DNA from: Nyssa sinensis
Lineage: Eukaryota; Streptophyta; Magnoliopsida; Cornales; Nyssaceae
Assembly: GCA_008638375.1 (NCBI GenBank)
Contig: CM018041.1
Coordinates: 15,904,716-15,968,715, forward strand
Length of the DNA: 64,000 nt
Reading direction: 5' to 3'
Part shown: piece by piece, positions 1 to 12,646 of the stretch
How positions within the stretch are numbered: position 1 is the first letter of the stretch
Layout: every line of letters begins with the position of its first letter
Program-made: the position numbers and the translations under genes
Notes under the pieces: generated by a model
What the model was told of the DNA's origin: nothing
The model's input: the letters and a program-made list of their open reading frames with translations, nothing else
The model's database searches: none

Positions 1-72
1 AAAGCAGCCTTTTATCACAGAACCCGTGAAAAAAGGATTAGATATGCGAAAGTGGATGGGCATGCCCAATAC

Positions 73-499
73 CTGAACATCAGATAGGTACCGACCATTA
101 CGACTTCCACCAGTGATGTACAGCTTTTCATCAACCACAGCTGCAGCATGCTACAGTGCAAGTAGACATATTGAATTGTAAGTACCGGCCCCGTCAATAA
201 CAAGTGAAAGAATTAAAGTCATTTACAATTAGAAGAAATGATGACAAGTGAATTTGAAAATCGTTTAAGAGCAAAAGTAATTAACTTGTTTTGGTCCAAA
301 ACTTCAAGGGGGAGAAAAAGCAGAGAAAGGAAACAAGTGCTGAAATCAACACGAGATATTTCCAAGCAAAAAAAATAAAGGTTAATCCCTAGAATGAACG
401 AACCTTGTAGCGGGCTGATGGTCCTGGACCAGAAACAGATAGTGCTACCCACTGATCATGCATTAATTCCAAATGCCACTTACTACTATCTGTTCCCAT
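73..499 (-). CDS. Kelch-repeat protein, N-terminal two coding exons (partial)
   Basis: Two exons join in frame. Coding exon 1 is 404-499 (ATG at 499-497, 32 codons) and exon 2 is 73-150 (26 codons). Introns start with GT at 403 and 72, and the acceptor AG is at 152-151. The product contains SGPGPSARYKHAAAVVDEK and then LYITGGSRNGRYLSDVQ, the blade-like pattern (HAAAVV, GG, RNGRYLSD) of plant kelch proteins of the acyl-CoA-binding-domain 4/5/6-like group. An in-frame TGA upstream of the ATG supports this start. The first visible residues lack an acyl-CoA-binding domain, so this is probably the kelch-only branch. Kelch propellers generally mediate protein contacts; no substrate can be inferred. 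The rest of the gene lies before position 1. Confidence 0.8.
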
Positions 500-731
500 A
501 CCAACTTTCTTGGAGGTCACTGATGTTTGTCAGTTCAGAGAGCTCAACAATTATCTGGAATAAGAGTTATGAAATGCATAAAATGATAGAAAAGAATAAC
601 TCATTAGAATTTAAAAGGAAAAAGAAAAAAAACTGCCAAGAAGATTAAACTCGGTTGTTTAATGGATAAGTCATCCAATGGAGGAAAACATGATAGGTTA
701 CAAAATCAACATACCGATAAGCAAGCAAGAA

Positions 732-763
<32 letters not shown>

Positions 764-2930
764 GCACACAAGACATTATTGTTGATGGGTGAGTGTATTG
801 TGTGTATGTTCGTAGTAGAGCTAGAATCACACGTTAGATGTGCCACTCCACATAGTGCCATAGTGGTACAGCAAGAGGGTCCCTTGAGGAAATGAGGGAG
901 GGGAGAGAGGAGGGGCAATTTAGAGAGATTAAAAAAGGGAAGAGACTGAGAGAGTTCCAAGGATGAACTCCAATCCAATCTCTAACTCTGATATGTATTC
1001 CCTCCTATATGTAGGTTTGGAGTTATTGGCATTATATACAGTGGTTTAGCATTGGCGATTAATCTAATTCTATTGGTTGCTACAATAACTGTGAAGGTGG
1101 GCTAGCCATGCTGGTGTGACCGATTGTCCAAGTGACTCGAGATCGCCCACAAAATGAGGCCTAAGCCATCGTGATCAAGTGCAAACGGCTCAAGGTAAGA
1201 ATAAGGTTCAACATGACTAGCCCCTTTGGTGGGCTTGAAGTGGTCAAACCATCATGATTACGAGTCTTTCATACATACAGAACCACTTGCCTAAGGTGCA
1301 AAGTAGTTGAACTAGCCTCTTTTGGTCAATGAATATTTATTGCAGCGTTCAATGCTTACCTACTACTACAGTGACAAGTAACTTCACGCATGCTGGGACA
1401 GAGCGTGCCTTGGGTATCAACACAAGGTGGACCCCTGATGACCCCATGACTCCAGCCTCTAGTCCGCTTATCCCAAGGGATCAGGGTTATACCTCATTTA
1501 TTGATCTGAACCATAACTATGCACCAGGCACACGGCCCCCTAAGGTCTGTCCCCTCACATCCTTAGGCATCCACTTAGCGGGAGGGTGGAACCATGAAAT
1601 GCAGCCCTTTGCACATGAACCAAAAGGGTTTCTCCCTTGTGGGTCTTCTGATGGTGAGGCCATCTTGCCCCTAGTGAGGCAGATCACCTTGCCCTACCAA
1701 TGCCTTAATCCCGATTGAGATTATTTGTTTGGGCTTCCAGGTTATTCCAATGTAGCATGTAGGGCCTTGACTTTGATTGTCAAATGACGTGCTTCTTTTC
1801 CAGTTAGCAAGACATGATTAGTGCAAGACATGAATGCACCATTTTCCAAATAAAATGAAATGAATGCACCCACTAGAAATTGAAGGAAGCAACCAGAAGA
1901 TAACATAACAGGGTCTAAGATGGTTGGTCGTGGACAACAATCACCACTGGCCAGGCCGGTATGAAGTGATTTTGTTAATTGGAGATGCCAAAAGAGAAAA
2001 ACCGCAAAAGGAAGCCAAAAAACAAAGGCTATGAAAAAAGACCTATATTTCGCAGAAGGTGTGGCACTAAATAAACCCAAATAAACAAAGGCTGGTGTAC
2101 CCAATCCAAATATTCCAGAAGGCTTTGTTGAGTTCAATGAAGTTGTAATATTAGCACTGGAAGAAATGAGGCTCTTGGAGACGGGTTTTAGACATAGCTA
2201 TCCATCTGTGCCAATAAATACTAGTCTATCATCATCTAATGATTCTAACTCATTAGAACTTCACCTAACCATTTCTTTAAATTCCTAGAACTATCAGAAT
2301 GCCAAAGTTCAATTCTTTTCTTTCCTCGGCAAAAGTTTTTTTTTGTTAGGTTCCTCAGCAGAAGTTACCATTCAAAATTTTGAGTTTTTTTTTCTTTCCT
2401 GCACTGCCCTGCAACGAATCGAACTTACGATTTCAAAATTCCTTAATAGTAACCCAATCACTATCACTTGCAATTGGATTTAACGAAAAACAAGATCAAA
2501 ATCATAGCATAAAGTTGATCCAATTCAAATGGAATTCAATTTCACACAAACATCTGAAATGAGTATGCATGTGTATACGTATACATATACATATATATAT
2601 ATATAATCAACTCAAAAACATAATTCAAAATAATGAAGAGAAAGAAAGATGATAGTTTAATTCTTCCAGAATTTGGGGGCATAAGCAATTTATATAAACG
2701 GATCAGATCGAGATTTCTTGCCTGAGATTCGGATCTGTAGGTTGAGAGAGAGAAAGAGAGAAAAGAATCGACAATGTGGCGAAGATCAGACGACGTACGT
2801 TCAAGGATTGCGGAATCAGTCGATCAAACCCAAGTGTGTTCTTGGTGCCGACAAATGAAACCGAAAATTTCAAGGTCGTCGTCGTTGTAATTTGTAGTTT
2901 TCTTCTCACTAACGCAACATCAATGAGTGA
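500..2930 (-). other. Probable 5' UTR, UTR intron and upstream region of the kelch gene
   Basis: No other gene is recognisable here. On the minus strand a good acceptor (TTATTCCAG) ends at 555, so a UTR exon may run 554-500. A donor-like GTACGT lies at 2798-2793, following a non-coding stretch (about 2799-2920) that could be the first UTR exon. The interval also holds a (TA)n run near 731-765 and a moderately GC-richer stretch at about 1100-1720 that I could not assign. UTR exon placement is inference. Confidence 0.35.
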
Positions 2931-3178
2931 GAAGAGAAATAAATGAGCTCAGTATGTGGCAATAAATGATTGGAAATCAAAATCATATCTCACTATTCAT
3001 AATTTTTTACCTTTTTTTTTTTTTAAATAATCTAAGAACCGAAACTAATGCAATTGCCGAGTTGTCTCAAGGAATATCATTATTTTGTAGCATTTTAGAA
3101 ATGTGGCACACTAACATTTTAGAGTTGTTTTAAAACTTAATAACCAAAATAAGATTATTTTATGTTAATTACTAAAGT

Positions 3179-3701
3179 TAGGGGTGTCAATTCGTGTTAT
3201 CGTATCGTGTTCAGATCGTGTTAAATCATAAATATTTAAAAATATGTGTAAACCTAAATTTAACACTATTAACTAATTGTGTCAAGTTTAAAAACCCAAA
3301 CCCAACCCATTTATTAAACAAGTTACACGTGTCGACACACTTAACCAGTTTATTTTAATTTTTTTATTTTTTAAATAAAAAAATTTACTTATCTTTTAAT
3401 ATATATATAGATAATTTTCAAGTTTAGTAACTTTGGATATGAGCCAAATCAAAGTAGAAACCTCTTTTATAAATAAAAAATCTCAAAACCTTGATAAATA
3501 TTTAATGTGAGATGAATTACCTTAACTCATAATATATTTTATAATTAAACGAGTTAAATCGTGTTAAACGGGTTAACACTAGTAAAACTCAAACCCGACT
3601 TATTGATTAATCGTGTTATACGTGTCAACCCGTTTATACTAAACCAAAATCCGTTAACTTCGAGTCGTGTTATCGTGCCGTGTTAAAAATTGACACCCCT
3701 A
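3179..3701. mobile_element. hAT-type MITE, 523 bp
   Basis: The element starts TAGGGGTGTCAATT and ends AATTGACACCCCTA, a perfect 14-bp terminal inverted repeat. It is flanked by a perfect 8-bp direct repeat ACTAAAGT at 3171-3178 and 3702-3709. An 8-bp duplication with TAGGGGTG ends is typical of the hAT superfamily. The interior carries many copies of GTGTTA/TAACAC-like subterminal motifs and no coding capacity, so it is non-autonomous. Confidence 0.85.
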
Positions 3702-3709
3702 ACTAAAGT

Positions 3710-5757
3710 TGGATTGCATTCACTTGGACAAACAGTTTTACATTGAAAGCTTTTCTTCAGGTAACGATTTCAATTGTAAGAATTTATTCAACAATAAAAA
3801 TATTATTTCAAGTCATACTTTCAAATAAAAGTGTCATTCGAAAAAAAAATTGCTTTCATAAATAATTTTATTTTAGTAAATAGATTTTAATTTATCACAA
3901 AAAATTCTTAAATGAGACTAAGTCAATGACGTGATAATGTATCATTTTAATTATATTCTGTCATATGTAATATAACTTATTTTTATTAGTAAAATATAAT
4001 ATATGATAGACACTACATTTTAACTGTGTCTGCGCTCACACACTGTGTTACATCAAACTAATTGAAAAACTTACAAGTGCAAGCACATGTATGATGTAAC
4101 CATTGATCATTAAAATGGATGGTTTTTTAAGGTCCTACATGTAGTATGATCCATTGACAGTAATTTAGTGCTTACTATCCTACTGATTTTTTTTTTTTTA
4201 ACAAAGCGAAATTACTAAGCACATAATTCATGTGCCCTACATAAACCATCTGTAAAAATTGAAAACAAATACAATAGTAACATTGTAGGAGAGTCACATA
4301 AAACAATTTATCACTAATAATTATGTTCAAAATATGCTCAGAGTCACAAATAAAAAAATAATTACAAATTTTGTAATATATCTTGCATTTATTGATGTAC
4401 CAATATTTTAAAAAAATTCAATATATCCTTTTTATTAATACTTTATTACTGAAAGTATTTTAAAATTTTTATTAAGAGATTGTTTGAGAATCAAAATGAG
4501 CCAATTTGGATTCACTCTCATTAAATTATTTTGATTTTCGAAAAAATTAACATTTTTATTGTATAATTTTGTTCAAATTTTAAACATCTTTTAGGAAAAA
4601 AAAATACAAATCTCAATACTATTAAAAATATCGACCAATGAAAGATTTAAAACCAACTCATTTATATTTTACTAACCACTACTAATTTTAATATTTTTGA
4701 ATTATAGTATATTGTCTTTATCCATATTTTATTTTTTAGATTTGAACCAAAGCCATGCCATACATTTAGTTATAGTCACATAGAATGAAAGGATGGAGAA
4801 AACAGAACACCAGAAGTGCAGGGCTCATACTTTACTTTTATCTTTCTTAAATTTTTTATTTCAGATTTTGTATCTTAAACAATGTGATATTGCATCATTA
4901 GTTCACATTATTTGATCATATACTATCAGATCATTTTAGGCTATAAAATTTTGGAACAAAAATTTGAAACTGGATTCCTTCAGTGGATGCCAAACTTTTC
5001 CATTGATATATTGATAAAATAAGTGAGATTATTTTTTCTGAATTTGGCTTATGCAAATGAGTAGTAATTCATGAGAGTGTTTGTGCACATATTGGTTCAC
5101 ATAGTCACATAAATATGAGACATCGTGACGCTCACCGAACTCATACCCATGTGAATATATGTGCAAAAATTCATACCCGTGTGAATATATGTACAAAAAT
5201 ACATGTAAACCCAAACATTACTCTTGTAGGAATACAGCTACTTTTTCAAAGTCTCCCTCAGATTAAAGTGGAAGCTATTTCCTCAAAACCTTTTGATCCT
5301 CTTTTATTCATCGAAGGAATCATTATAATCTCTTTACAAAATACAAACTACACAATATCCCAAGTTGCCCTGCATCCTAAAAGTAAAGCAAGTGTAACCT
5401 GGCTTGGAAAGACAACCCTAAACATTTGCAGGTTTAATATTTTAGTTTGATAGACCACTCTCCAACTTTTATACAAAGTCACATTAAAAGTTTGGTTTGT
5501 CAATTAAGGGGGGCATCCAGAGGACCCAAAGGAATGGATATCATTCAATTTTCACTACAAGTAATATCCATCTATAGAGCATCCAGCCTTAACGCATTAT
5601 GAACACCACAAAATAGATTTACCCAAACTAATATTTAGCAAGGCACGGCACCTACTTAGATGAACATATTGTGCATACGCATCAGACAACTAGTAATATT
5701 TCTAAAAGTGATACAAATACAATATCTGAGGGTTGATGATAATAATGTATCTCATAG
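3710..5757. other. AT-rich intergenic DNA and probable SmF 3' flank
   Basis: No gene is recognised. The part next to 5757 should contain the SmF 3' UTR (minus strand); TTTATT on the plus strand near 5303-5308 is one possible poly(A) signal, but none is decisive. Around 5130-5210 a short direct duplication (CCGTGTGAATATATGTGCAA-like) occurs twice about 40 bp apart. Confidence 0.3.
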
Positions 5758-8700
5758 TTAGTCCTGCTCAGCTTCTTCTATTTCTTCATCCTCTGGTACC
5801 CCACGAAGATAGAGAACATTGTTACACCTGCAGATACAATACGCATGGAAAAGTCGCAGTAAGTCTTCTGAAAAGAGTACTTTATGGTAATATATCTCTA
5901 CTCCCTATCATCAAGGCAGTGTAGTCAATCATAAAAAACACACAGGTTTTTACATGAGAGGTTGAAGTGGCATTTCGTACTCCCATGGGGCAAAGGACTA
6001 GTCTTAAGGTGTAATCTTTTGTCATAATCGTTCCCAATGAAGGAAAAAAAATTGCTTATTTCACTTATGAAACACAGGTAATTTTGAGAAAAGTAAAATG
6101 TCAAAGCAATAAGTGTTCCAATGTTCGAAGGCATGCCAGGAAATCTAATTTGATCAAGAAATTTCGAATGTTTAAAGTGGATCCAAATTGTCTTCTTGTC
6201 AGATCATCTTTGGTAGGCAATATGCTCTTCCTAATGGATGGAGGTGTGTGTGAAACATAAATTATGCTGAATTCAAGTGCACAAACAGGATTTTTTAGAT
6301 CCGCAGTTTCATAAGTTTCACTCACACTAATATGTTATTAAATGCAAGTAGCAATAGCTACTTGTGGAAAGATCTGAAAGAACACTGTCCATCTCATACA
6401 CACTAAATTATTATTTACAAGTTCCCACTTCTCAGTTTTCAATATCAATAAGAAGACCCTATAATCTGCAGATTATAAACACATATCAGAAACGGCTGAA
6501 CAAGTACATAAAAACATTCACTTCAGTGATTTATAGTATGGTGTCGAGTTCACCATCATTTTAAAAATCCAGTTCACTTGTTCAGCTCCCCTCCCCCAAA
6601 AATAATAATGATAACACTAATAATAAAAGTGAAAAAAAAAAAAAAGAGGAAGAGGAGGAGGAAGGGGGGGGGGGGGGGGTTAATTACTTCATCCTCTTTT
6701 GCCTATAAATAACCCACATTCAAGTCATGTGCAACAATTCATTACACATGAAGCATAGAAAATATTATGTTGGAAGTGTGGCACTTTGCACCCACAGGAA
6801 GGACTTGACTAGTGCACACATGGTGGGAACCAGAGGCACTGGCAAAGTGGGTTGCTGAACAACGACCAGTGCCATCTCTTGACAAGACAAGACAAAGGGC
6901 TCGGCAAACTGGCAAGATCAAACAAGACGCGCGGAGGCAGCCCTGACCAGCACAATAGTAAGGTGACATGGCTCACAATCGCCGCATGGGCAATGAGACA
7001 CCCAACTCTAATAGACTGAAAATTAAAAGAATTTATCACACGTGTTTTCTTCATTCTCCTTTTGTTCACTTAATTTACATGTTCAACTTAGGGCTAATAA
7101 AAAGTAATTATAACCTGCAAGTCTCTAGCACCCAGTACAAGATATCTGGTCCTTTTAAAACACAAACTTAAAGCCAACTCTAGAAAAATCTCTACGAACT
7201 CCTATAATGTGATCCAGGCCTAGAATAGTTAGACCAGCCTGCTGAAACTGCCAATAATGTCAGTTTCAACCTAATGGTGGATTAGAGATTTTGCCCACAC
7301 ACTTGAGCATACTATTAACCCTTTCACTGGTGTGGCAACCTCATAAATGGAAACCTCGCTGATCAGAGAAACCTTGCCCATCAGGTTTTTTAACCTTTTT
7401 TCTCCGCTTGGGGGGGGGGGGGGGGGGGGGGGTTTGGAGGATAAGATCCAGTAGGTTTAACCATTTTAAAAGAATATAGATGAAAACACACACAAACACA
7501 GGTGACACAGCTAGTGCAGGCCTGGATGAATGCAATAGACGATTATATAATGGGTAAAGACACTTACAAAGATCATATTTCAATTCAAAACTTAAAACAA
7601 CAATGTCAACAGTGGAAGACAATTAATATTTATAAATGTAGACCAAAATTCTAGAAGGCATGGTAAACCAATTGAGATTAGCAGAAATTAGATATTTAAA
7701 AAAGAAAAAAGAAAGATTCCATTAATACAAATGGAAATAAGTAGAAGTTAGATAATTAAAAAAAAAAAAGAAACTGAAAGTACCCAAATGGCAGCATAGA
7801 ATGAGCAAAAGCAACCACCTTAATTTCTCATATAACATAAATCCCACGAAATTCCTTTTCTTTTTCCTACTTATAAAAAAATTTTAAAAAATCCTTCTCT
7901 TTCCCAAGAAAAAAAACTCCCCACAAGCTCTGAAGACCTTGTACGTCATGCTCTGTCTGGTTGTCAAGAAGGTGGAAAAATAAAAGGAAATTTTGAAATC
8001 ACACAACCAACCAAACGAAACAGGAATACTATACAAAATTTTGTTTTCTTTTTCTTCTTGGCAACAAAATGGAGCTTCAAGACTGCTGACAATGTCTTAT
8101 CTATAACATTTCAAGATCATTCACCCTATATGCCAAACCTCTATCAAGATGCACTTGCCTCAATTTCAAGAGACACTTGCACATAATAGTATTCTTTAAG
8201 GTTCAAGAGGACAACTACAGCATTTTGGGGGGAAGTTACCTGATCAGAATCTCTCCAAGATTTCCAGTGAATTGGCCATCAATATATTCTTCAGTGTTGG
8301 CCAGCTGCAGGTAGGTTTCCATTAAAATACAAAATGGCAATTATGAAAATGAACCCAATACCGAGCAAGGTAGAAATAGCTCAATATATAACAATTCCCA
8401 AATTCAGGCATTGCCTATGCATACTAATCATGTGCAAGGCCACAAACAAAACCCAAGCAATTTCACAATGCATGCATGCATGCACAGATGCATATGGATA
8501 TAGAAGTTAATTTATGAATACAGATAAATGGAAAATGGATATTATGATGGTACCTGCAAGTTCATATATGAATCCACAGAGACGAGATAACCTGTAAAAA
8601 AAAACCACCCCATAAAATAAAATGGAATAATGCGTTTTAGTTAACAATATGCCCATTCTTAAACAAAGCATGTACAAAGAAGTTCAGATATATAGGAAAC

Positions 8701-11700
8701 CCACACAAGAAAAAAAAAATTTAAAAACAAAACACTGAAAGCAAAGTACCTTTGTACTCCATTCCCCACTTGAGCTTTACAATGACAGGCTTTCCAGTTA
8801 AATTGTTCAGGAAAGGTTTGGGATTAACTGGTACAGTCTGCAATATCCAGATAAACAGTTTCAAAGTTGTGCACAATGATATTTTTCATGAAAATTAAGT
8901 GAAATGGTCTAGAATACACAAACATAAATGAATTTTTATCTAAAATATGCACTTATATATTCATAGTGCATATTTACCTATAACAAATACAAAAAAAAAA
9001 AAAAATTCATACTAAAAATCTTCACACTATACCAAAAACAAATAAACATCAACCACTGAAGTTCTAGGAAAATTTACTCAATCTCCCTTACTGTCCAAAC
9101 TGCACAAGTGACAGATATCCGGTACATCCCTTTTCATGATATAGTTGATGCTGGGGTCATTTTTTGGTTCAGAACAACTGAATCCCTAAAATCAATTAGC
9201 TAGGTTCTTTGAGAAATAATTAGCTTCTAACATTTCATGTTAACATATATATCCTTCTTCAATAATGACACAACTACACCAGCTAAGCCAATGGGGAAAG
9301 TGGATACATAAAAGAAAGAAATTTCATTCCTGAATTTCAATTTAAGAGCCCCTATAGGAAGTCTCTTGGTTAACCTATCCTCTATAACAACTAGTTAATG
9401 TACCGACTACCGATCAAAAGAAAAAATTACAACTAGTTAATGTCTTGTAATAGTTTTAGGTCTTAAATTGATTAAATAACCATAGCTTTATTAGAGAAGA
9501 CATGCCCTCTTTGAAACCAAAAATTAAGGCTTTGGAACATGTTAGGGTAGTATTGTATATTATTAGTTAGCCTTGTTGAAGGTAGTTTAATCCTTTATTT
9601 TTCTTGTTTAACCCTACTATAAAGGATTCTTTATTATTTTTTGTTCTTAATTAATCTTTGTATAAGAGACTACAATAGTAATAAGGATTCTGTTTCTTCC
9701 TCCTCTTCCTCTTTTTCTCTGTCAAACCCAAGTTTTCATGGTATCAGAGCTTCAAATAAGGGTGGGACCTTAGCAAAAATATTGTGGAGAGCATGGAGAA
9801 GTTTAACGTCTACCATACAATTGTTGGCTTCATTGTCCATACGATGATGTCACGTTAGCATGACAACATCAGTCGAGAACAACAGAGGCTAGAGTTTGGT
9901 TCGGATTTGTATGAGGAGTATTTTGGGTTTTTTGCAGAATCTTTTGGGGTCATTTGATAGAATTTTTCAATTTTCTCATGTTTTTTCATAAAAGGAGTTT
10001 CAATCTTTCTATCTGTGCACACTTTGTGAAATTGTGATTGCCTTGATCGTTCTCTTTCTTCTCATTTCTTCCACTTATGTTGTTTCTTATTTCTCTTCTT
10101 TCTCATTTTTTCTTCTTATTCTTCTTGTCTTCCTTCTTATTGTTATTATTATGCTTTTTTCTCTTAATTTCTTGCAATGAGAAGAATACTACTTGTGTTT
10201 TTATTTGATACATTTTTAAAGCACTAAAACATACCCTAGAAACCTAGTTTTCTTTCTAAAACCCTCTTAGACAAATTGTAAATCATCCATGATCTATTTC
10301 ACAATAAATCTTAACCCTAATTCTCCACGAAGTGATAGAACTTTAAAAGATACTCCATCATAACCTGTCATTTCATGAGAGATTTCAACTCACCAATTCA
10401 TATGGTAATTGTAACCCTAAGCCATGAACCAACACTTCATAGCCAAACTCCTCTACTCTAGCATGTTTACAAAATCCTCTTTGATGGGCAATGTTTAAAC
10501 TAAACCATTTAACAAATGCTTTCTTCTTTTTGATAATGGTAAACCTCCAATATCACGTTCTTCATCTCTAATTTCTCGCTTCCCCACAACTACATTAGTT
10601 TGACGAGTTCCCCCCCAAAATTGAAAGTCCTTCCACTGTTTCAAAAAATTTACTAAGGCAAACCATTGAAGCAAGGCATCACCAAAAAGCTTCGGAACTT
10701 TGGAAAAAAATAGTGATCTTGGGAAGCATACACTTCAAACCCAAAGGCATTCAAAAGCAACACTTCAAACACTTTTTGTAAATCCAAAATGTTTCTAAAA
10801 CTTTGGGGGTTTCAAAAAAATAAATTAAAGAATATAAACTCTTACCATGTAAAGATTGATATAAAAGAATGTAAAAACCTTAACCCATTATTTTAGATCA
10901 ATGGAACCCAGTGATTGAGAATAATTTATAATCACCAATAATTCTTAACCACTTTTTTTGAAACCCTAACACAATAAAAAGATGGACTTATACATTAATA
11001 AGTTATGCTCTTGTATGATATGCTCTCTAGTGACTTCCAAATGAAACTGGATTTTTTTCCCTAACAAGTACAAGAGAGAGAGGAAGGTAATGAGAAAAAA
11101 GTGTTATATCGTGAGTTTTCTTGCATATAAAATAGTTTCAAATTAGTATTTTTATAATGATGCCCAGGTTTCAAAATACTAAAAATTTCTCTTTTTGACT
11201 AATTATAGTATTTGTTTGTATTTTAATAAATAAATTTAAATCCCAAAAACCTTATGCCATAAGACTTACACTTCGTTTTGTAAAGGTTATGCACCTCAGT
11301 TTATGCTTTCTTCTATAATGGGTCCATCCAAATATAAATCTTGGACTTATATGTAGAACTGAAAGAATTCTAGCAGCTCAACAAAACCAGGAATGCGAGA
11401 CAGATTAAACCATTCTAAATTATCAAATCTTCAACCATTCTAAAACCCTAATTAAAACCAGAAAGACCCACTCAAACTAAGTTACACACCAGCCGAAAAA
11501 AAATAATCAAACAAGGGATATAATGTTAAAATTTATATACAGAATTCCCAAATTACAAACCACGCTATTTGTATATCTTCAGGCACGAATCTAATATCAG
11601 CCCATTACACACAATTTATTCCTTTCTACAATGAGATTCAGCTTTGATTTTTTATTTAAAGCAGGTACTAGAGGCAAACCTCCTCGATAAGAACACATAA

Positions 11701-11888
11701 ATTACAGTGTCCAAACTCCAAAGTTCCATAATAAAATAATGCAACACGATTTCGACCTAATTCAAGCATAAGATCTGTTTGTTTCGGCGGAAAATATTTC
11801 CGTGAAACAATTTTCCCAAGAAAAATAAGAGCAATCTATGGTACAATATGAAGTAAAACAAATCTCGCCGGCGGATACTTACGGCCAT
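5758..11888 (-). CDS. SmF: Small nuclear ribonucleoprotein Sm F, complete, five exons
   Basis: Coding exons are 11883-11888, 8750-8837, 8554-8591, 8240-8304 and 5758-5827 (267 nt, 88 aa plus TAA). All introns are GT-AG and the phases join exactly. The protein opens [14 protein letters not shown] and has an Sm1 motif at about residues 15-45 (DSYMN at 38-42), an Sm2 motif at 65-75 ([11 protein letters not shown]) and an acidic tail ([12 protein letters not shown]). SmF is one of seven Sm proteins that form the ring on U1, U2, U4 and U5 snRNAs for pre-mRNA splicing; D38, N42 and the RCN segment are the usual RNA-contact positions. Its length equals the usual plant length. Exon 1 codes only for Met-Ala, followed by a 3.0-kb intron; intron 4 is 2.4 kb. 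The large introns carry repeats, but no exon is disrupted, so the gene looks functional. Confidence 0.95.
6664..6679. repeat. Poly-G tract (16 G) in SmF intron 4
   Basis: Sixteen consecutive G on the plus strand follow a purine-rich AAG/GGA run (about 6630-6663). It becomes poly-C in the SmF pre-mRNA. Confidence 0.9.
7410..7432. repeat. Poly-G tract (23 G) in SmF intron 4
   Basis: Twenty-three consecutive G on the plus strand, poly-C in the SmF transcript. The exact length may be affected by sequencing of homopolymers. Confidence 0.85.
9540..9738 (+). mobile_element. Short LTR of a Copia-like or TRIM element
   Basis: The segment starts TGTTAGGGTAG and ends TTTTCA. It holds a TATAAA-like motif (ACTATAAAGG) and a TC-rich 3' part, and is followed at once by a Met-tRNA primer-binding site. 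I found no second LTR downstream, so this is a decayed or deleted element inside SmF intron 1. The start is less certain than the end. Confidence 0.6.
9739..9750 (+). other. Retrotransposon primer-binding site (initiator Met-tRNA)
   Basis: TGGTATCAGAGC directly follows the LTR end CA. This is the standard plant primer-binding site complementary to the 3' end of initiator methionine tRNA. It fixes the LTR boundary and the plus orientation. Confidence 0.8.
9751..11880. other. Rest of SmF intron 1
   Basis: After the primer-binding site the sequence is AT-rich with no recognised gene. A short remnant of element interior may follow 9751, but I could not find a gag motif. The remainder up to the exon 1 donor at 11882 appears unique intron sequence. 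Confidence 0.35.
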
Positions 11889-11941
11889 TGAAGATGCTCG
11901 GATGGAAACTTCTTTTCGCTTCGAAGTTGATGACTGAGGGT

Positions 11942-11950
11942 TTAGGGTTT
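11942..11950 (-). promoter_or_regulatory. Telo-box upstream of SmF
   Basis: The minus strand reads AAACCCTAA about 55 bases upstream of the SmF ATG. This motif is common near transcription starts of plant genes for translation and RNA-processing proteins. Its position fits the 5' UTR or core promoter of SmF. Confidence 0.6.
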
Positions 11951-12044
11951 TCTAGGGAGATAATAGGACGATTTTATGCTTTGCAACTCGCGACAGTGTG
12001 TACAGTCTTTCAAAAGTAAAAACGCTGCGTTTCACTGGTTGGGG

Positions 12045-12646
12045 TGAAACTGGGGGGGTTCGGATTGTGCTTTTTACAAGTTCTAACTCACGCTTTAAAA
12101 CAGTTAATTCGACCTGACTCAAGCTTGATTTTAAATTCGAATAATCCAATTTGACCTTGATCCAACTTAAAATTTATTCGTATCAAACTCAACTTAAGCC
12201 TGGTTTAATTATTAATACTAACTTTTAGTTTTTATTCACGATTTGTTAAATAAATTACTATTTTATTTCTTATTATGATTATATACTTAAAGTTTCAATA
12301 ATTTTTCTTAATTTCTTCTTTTAAAAGAAACTAAAAATCATTAAAATTATTTATTAAACATAATGTCAAATGTAAACAAATTTTTGAAATTATAAAAATG
12401 TAAATAATAATTCTTGTAAGGAATTTCTATTAATATAATGGTAGATAACTAAAGTGTAAAAAATATAATATATAAAATATTAAATTCGGGTTCGGATTGA
12501 ACTCGAGTTTTCAAAGTCTCAACCAAGTCCAACCCTAACTTATGTCCGACTTGAGTTCTTTCATCCAAGTCCAACCTAAAGTGTAAAAAATGAAGCTTAA
12601 ATTCAAATCGAAAGTCGGACTGACTCACCCAAGTTGCACCCCTATT
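12045..12646. mobile_element. Possible degraded hAT-type MITE
   Basis: The right end CCAAGTTGCACCCCTA is a good hAT-type terminus. A degenerate partner (TTGGGGTGAAACTGG) lies near 12040-12055. Both ends adjoin GGTTCGGATT/AATCC-like subterminal motifs around an AT-rich core. No clear 8-bp target duplication was found, so this is tentative. Confidence 0.35.

Noticed and set aside
1329..1718. 129-codon plus-strand reading frame
   Set aside because: No domain, signal or homology recognised, and it lies in what is probably the kelch gene's 5' intron. An isolated frame of this length is expected by chance in a GC-richer patch.
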